Source of the DNA: Natrinema salinisoli
GTDB lineage: Archaea > Halobacteriota > Halobacteria > Halobacteriales > Natrialbaceae
DNA: 64,000 nt
Reading direction: 5' to 3'
Assembly (NCBI RefSeq): GCF_020405205.1
Contig: NZ_CP084469.1
Coordinates: forward strand, 3,720,001 to 3,784,000
Position numbers and translations under genes: made by a program. The notes beneath the pieces are model-generated. The model saw only the letters and a list, made by a program, of their open reading frames with translations, did no database searches and was not told the DNA's origin. Positions 61,746-64,000 of this stretch are shown in pieces. Positions within the stretch are counted from its first letter, which is position 1. Every line of letters starts with the position of its first letter.

Positions 61746-61852
61746 CGTTTCAGTGGTTTGCCAAAGGTGAAACACGATCTTTATAGTTGCCATCGACCGC
61801 GAGGAGCGTCGCCGCGACGGTGCCAGCGCACCGCGGCGCGTCGCATTCGATC

Positions 61853-62266
61853 TCACCCGGGATACTCGCCGTCGTCACCGTCCGTCGCGCTCTCGGAAGT
61901 CCCGCCGCTATCAGTGCCGATGACCACCGGTTCCCGGATCTCGAGTGCCGTTTCGAACTCGTCTTCGCGGTCCGTCCGCCGACCGATCCGCAGCAACTGC
62001 TCTTCGTGTGCCCGGCGGATCGCCGACAGCTCGCGGTCGGTCACGTCGATCTCGTCGCCGAGCTCCTCCCAGTGGCCCCAGTCGACGAGGAATATCTCGA
62101 CGTCCTCGCCCGCGTAGAGCCGTTCGTACTCCCGGCGGTACCGCTCGAGTGCCGGGCCGAGCGCTACCTGGGCGCGCTCGACCAGGTCGGGCAGGCGGGT
62201 CCCCGGCACGCTCGCCTTGGCCGCGGTGAGCAGGAGGACCTGCCCCTCGATCGGCTCGCCCGCCAT
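61853..62266 (-). CDS. conserved haloarchaeal hypothetical protein
   Basis: A 137-residue protein, largely helical, with a conserved-looking core VERAQVALGPALERYRREYERLYAGEDVEIFLVDWGHW and a disordered acidic tail. It starts directly after the stop of the MoaD-C-terminal-like gene (ATG at 62266, stop at 62267-62269), so the two are co-transcribed. No family function recognised; partnership with the neighbour is the only clue. Confidence 0.65.
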   Translation of the reverse strand: MAGEPIEGQVLLLTAAKASVPGTRLPDLVERAQVALGPALERYRREYERLYAGEDVEIFLVDWGHWEELGDEIDVTDRELSAIRRAHEEQLLRIGRRTDREDEFETALEIREPVVIGTDSGGTSESATDGDDGEYPG

Positions 62267-62527
62267 CTACCCACCTGCGCGCATCGCCTTCTGTGCGAAC
62301 TTGTCGACGAGGGGATCGAGCGTGTCCGCCTCGCCCTCGAACACTATCGAGATCTCGGTCAGTTGGAGGGAGGGGCCGATATCGACTTTCTCCGACGAAA
62401 AGGTCGCGCTCCAGCCGTCGCCCTCGACGGTATCCTCGGCGACCTGTTCGCCGCCCAGATTCGTCAGATAGCGGACCACGAGCCGTTCGGAGATCCCACG
62501 AAAAGAACGACTGACACGAGCTACCAT
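62267..62527 (-). CDS. MoaD C-terminal-domain-like protein (DUF1952)
   Basis: An 86-residue stand-alone domain: FRGISERLVVRYLTNLGGEQV, GDGWSATFSSEKVDIGPSLQLTEISIVFEGEADTLDPLVDKFAQKAMRAGG. This resembles the domain fused to the C-terminus of archaeal MoaD (DUF1952 type, recalled). The MoaD ubiquitin fold with its GG tail is absent. It may serve molybdopterin synthesis for enzymes such as AOR (56744), which is inference. ATG at 62527. First gene of a two-gene unit. Confidence 0.65.
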   Translation of the reverse strand: MVARVSRSFRGISERLVVRYLTNLGGEQVAEDTVEGDGWSATFSSEKVDIGPSLQLTEISIVFEGEADTLDPLVDKFAQKAMRAGG

Positions 62528-62583
62528 ACCGTCGAATTCGACCGCCGGACGGATAAAGTCACGTTCGCCGGTAATGGGGCGGT

Positions 62584-62904
62584 TCACCCAACTGCTCGGA
62601 ACAGGACCACGGCCCCGACGCCGCCACACAGCGACAGCAGGATGCTCTCCGTTCGCCACATGACCAGCACGACGATACCGGCCGCGCTCCACTCCGCCGG
62701 TCCGCCCGTCGCCAACTCCGGCGCGAGGATCGCGATCACGATCGCCCCCGGCAGAACCGAAAGTCCCGCCTCGAGTCGCTCGCTCACCTCGATCCGGCGC
62801 AGGAGCCAGAGGCCGCCGACCTTCGTCAGCGCCGTCACGAGCGTCATCGCGAGGATGACGCCGACGACGAGCGGATCGAGCGCGAACGCCCCCTCACCGA
62901 CCAT
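62584..62904 (-). CDS. azlD: AzlD family branched-chain amino-acid exporter small subunit
   Basis: A 106-residue protein with about four helices in AzlD style: GVILAMTLVTALTKVGGLWLL, LSVLPGAIVIAILAPEL, and two C-terminal helices. It forms a complex with AzlC that exports branched-chain amino acids in bacteria. Its ATG overlaps the azlC stop by 11 bases, so it is the second gene of the pair. Confidence 0.9.
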   Translation of the reverse strand: MVGEGAFALDPLVVGVILAMTLVTALTKVGGLWLLRRIEVSERLEAGLSVLPGAIVIAILAPELATGGPAEWSAAGIVVLVMWRTESILLSLCGGVGAVVLFRAVG

Positions 62905-63688
62905 GGCGGACCACCTCCACCGCGGCGGCCGCGAGCCCGCCGAGCAGGATGTACCACCGCCCCGGCAAGAGTTCCGCGGCGGTGACCGCGGTCGCGAGGG
63001 AGACGAGCCACGGCACGAGCGTCGAGTACCCCTCCCAGAGGTCGACCGCGAGCGCGACGAACACCGCCGCCAGGACGAAGTCGATGCCGTACTGGGCCGG
63101 ATCGCCGATCGCGCCGCCGGCGGCCGCCCCGACGATCGTCGACGCGACCCAGAAACACCAGATCGCGATCCCGGTTCCCAGGAGGAACGCCCCCCGGCCG
63201 CTGCCGGACTTGAGATCGCGCATCGTCAGCGCCCAGTTCTCGTCGGCCATCAGCAGGAGGCTCCCGTAGCTTCGGAGCGGCGAGAGCCGCTCGAGCCAGG
63301 GACCCAACGCAGCCCCCATCAGCGAGTACCGGAGGTTGATCGCGAGCGTCGTGAGGACGATCGTGGCGACCGGGAGCGGCTCCGCCCAGAGTTCGACGGC
63401 GACGATCTGGGCGGCACCCGCGAGAACCGTCGCACTCATCAGCGTCGCCTCGGCGACGCTCAGCCCGGCTCGACGGGCGAGCATCCCGAACGCGACGCCG
63501 TAGCCGCCGACGCCGAGCGCGACCGGGACACAGGTCAGAAAGCCGGCGCGGACCCCCGCTCGATCGAAGGTTATCGCCTCGCGGTCGTCCGCTACTGGCG
63601 ATCCGCTATCGGCCGCCGGCTCGTCCGACGCTCGGTCGGCGTGCGCACCCGGGCTGGGATCCGTATCGTCGCCGTCGGTTCGCGTCAC
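62894..63688 (-). CDS. azlC: AzlC family branched-chain amino-acid exporter
   Basis: A 264-residue membrane protein with about seven helices and the AzlC pattern: RAGFLTCVPVALGVGGYGVAFGMLARRAGLSVAEATLMSATVLAGAAQIVAVEL, LTTLAINLRYSLMGAAL, and FVLAAVFVALAVDLWEG. The N-terminus has about 45 acidic, disordered residues. The GTG at 63688 is chosen because CTTTAGG (about 63711-63717) lies 25 bases upstream on the minus strand. Works with AzlD, whose gene overlaps its end. Confidence 0.9.
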   Translation of the reverse strand: MTRTDGDDTDPSPGAHADRASDEPAADSGSPVADDREAITFDRAGVRAGFLTCVPVALGVGGYGVAFGMLARRAGLSVAEATLMSATVLAGAAQIVAVELWAEPLPVATIVLTTLAINLRYSLMGAALGPWLERLSPLRSYGSLLLMADENWALTMRDLKSGSGRGAFLLGTGIAIWCFWVASTIVGAAAGGAIGDPAQYGIDFVLAAVFVALAVDLWEGYSTLVPWLVSLATAVTAAELLPGRWYILLGGLAAAAVEVVRHGR

Positions 63689-63780
63689 GTTCGCCTCGAG
63701 TCGAACGAGGCCTAAAGCGTTCTCGAAATCGCCGCCGAGGGCGGTCGCCTCGATCGGTTCCGACGAACACCGGCGTCCGA

Positions 63781-63990
63781 TCACGCCCCGTAGAGGAGCA
63801 GCGCCAGCGCGACGATGCCCGCAGCGAGTCCGTACAGCGGACCGCTGACGACCCACAGCGCGATCGCGACGAGAACGAACACGAGGCCGACGAACCGACA
63901 GAGTTGCTGGACGAGCGTCCTGTTCTCGTTGCGATCGAGGAGCGTGTCGAATCCCAGCTCGAGTACCAGTTCGACGACTGCATCCAACAT
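63781..63990 (-). CDS. small membrane protein
   Basis: A 69-residue protein: an amphipathic N-terminal part with RNENRTLVQQLCRF, then two helices (FVGLVFVLVAIALWVVSG and LAAGIVALALLLYG). No family recognised. The start is ATG at 63990, 10 bases from the window edge, so an upstream partner may exist outside. Same strand as azlCD, 92 bases upstream. Confidence 0.65.
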   Translation of the reverse strand: MLDAVVELVLELGFDTLLDRNENRTLVQQLCRFVGLVFVLVAIALWVVSGPLYGLAAGIVALALLLYGA

Positions 63991-64000
63991 ACGCGTTAGT

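Overview
This is a high-GC haloarchaeal chromosome segment. The evidence is the strongly acidic proteins, many leaderless genes with a TATA-like element about 25-30 bases before the start codon, a thermosome, archaeal LonB, a NadM-type NMN adenylyltransferase, HalOD1 and Bat-type regulators, Pus10/TrmY tRNA enzymes and archaeal pilins. The class Halobacteria is secure. A closer placement, perhaps Natrialbaceae, is only a guess.

Region 1-6.8 kb is the succinylase diaminopimelate/lysine pathway: dapA (cut by the window edge), dapB, dapD, lysA, dapF, dapE. Most of these genes overlap by 4 bases. One membrane-protein gene on the other strand sits between dapD and lysA. Region 6.8-33.2 kb is mostly core genome. 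It holds membrane proteins, a split pair of EamA/EmrE-like half transporters, two CPBP proteases, purB divergent from a purN-purH fusion, glycerate kinase converging on a GntP permease, and an amidohydrolase-like protein that lacks the usual metal ligands. It continues with a thermosome subunit lacking the GGM tail, a SAM hydrolase-like enzyme, nadM, lonB followed at once by a CPBP protease, RNase HII, Pus10, an HtrA lipoprotein and TrmY. Pus10 and TrmY act in sequence on tRNA position 54.

Region 33.3-47.8 kb looks accessory. It opens with tRNA-Pro(CGG), whose 3' end is repeated 125 bases downstream as an attachment-site-like copy. Tiny overlapping genes, zinc-ribbon proteins, HalOD1 and DUF7344-type proteins follow, then two tandem type IV pilins in AT-richer DNA. 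After these come a large GT-C-like membrane protein with an overlapping secreted partner, a Vps62-like lipoprotein and a stand-alone type IIG-like restriction/methylase protein. No integrase was seen.

Region 47.8-64 kb holds an orphan acetolactate-synthase-like enzyme, PPOX proteins, two surface proteins packed with N-glycosylation sequons, a duplicated-domain protein, PadR and Nudix genes, and a Bat-type regulator with an intact LOV photosensor motif. It also holds a tungsten aldehyde:ferredoxin oxidoreductase with a palindrome over its promoter, a nearby Cys-rich NarO/DmsR-like regulator, a MoaD-C-terminal-like protein and an AzlCD transporter. The last part suggests redox-responsive tungsten or molybdenum metabolism, but that link is inferred from proximity.
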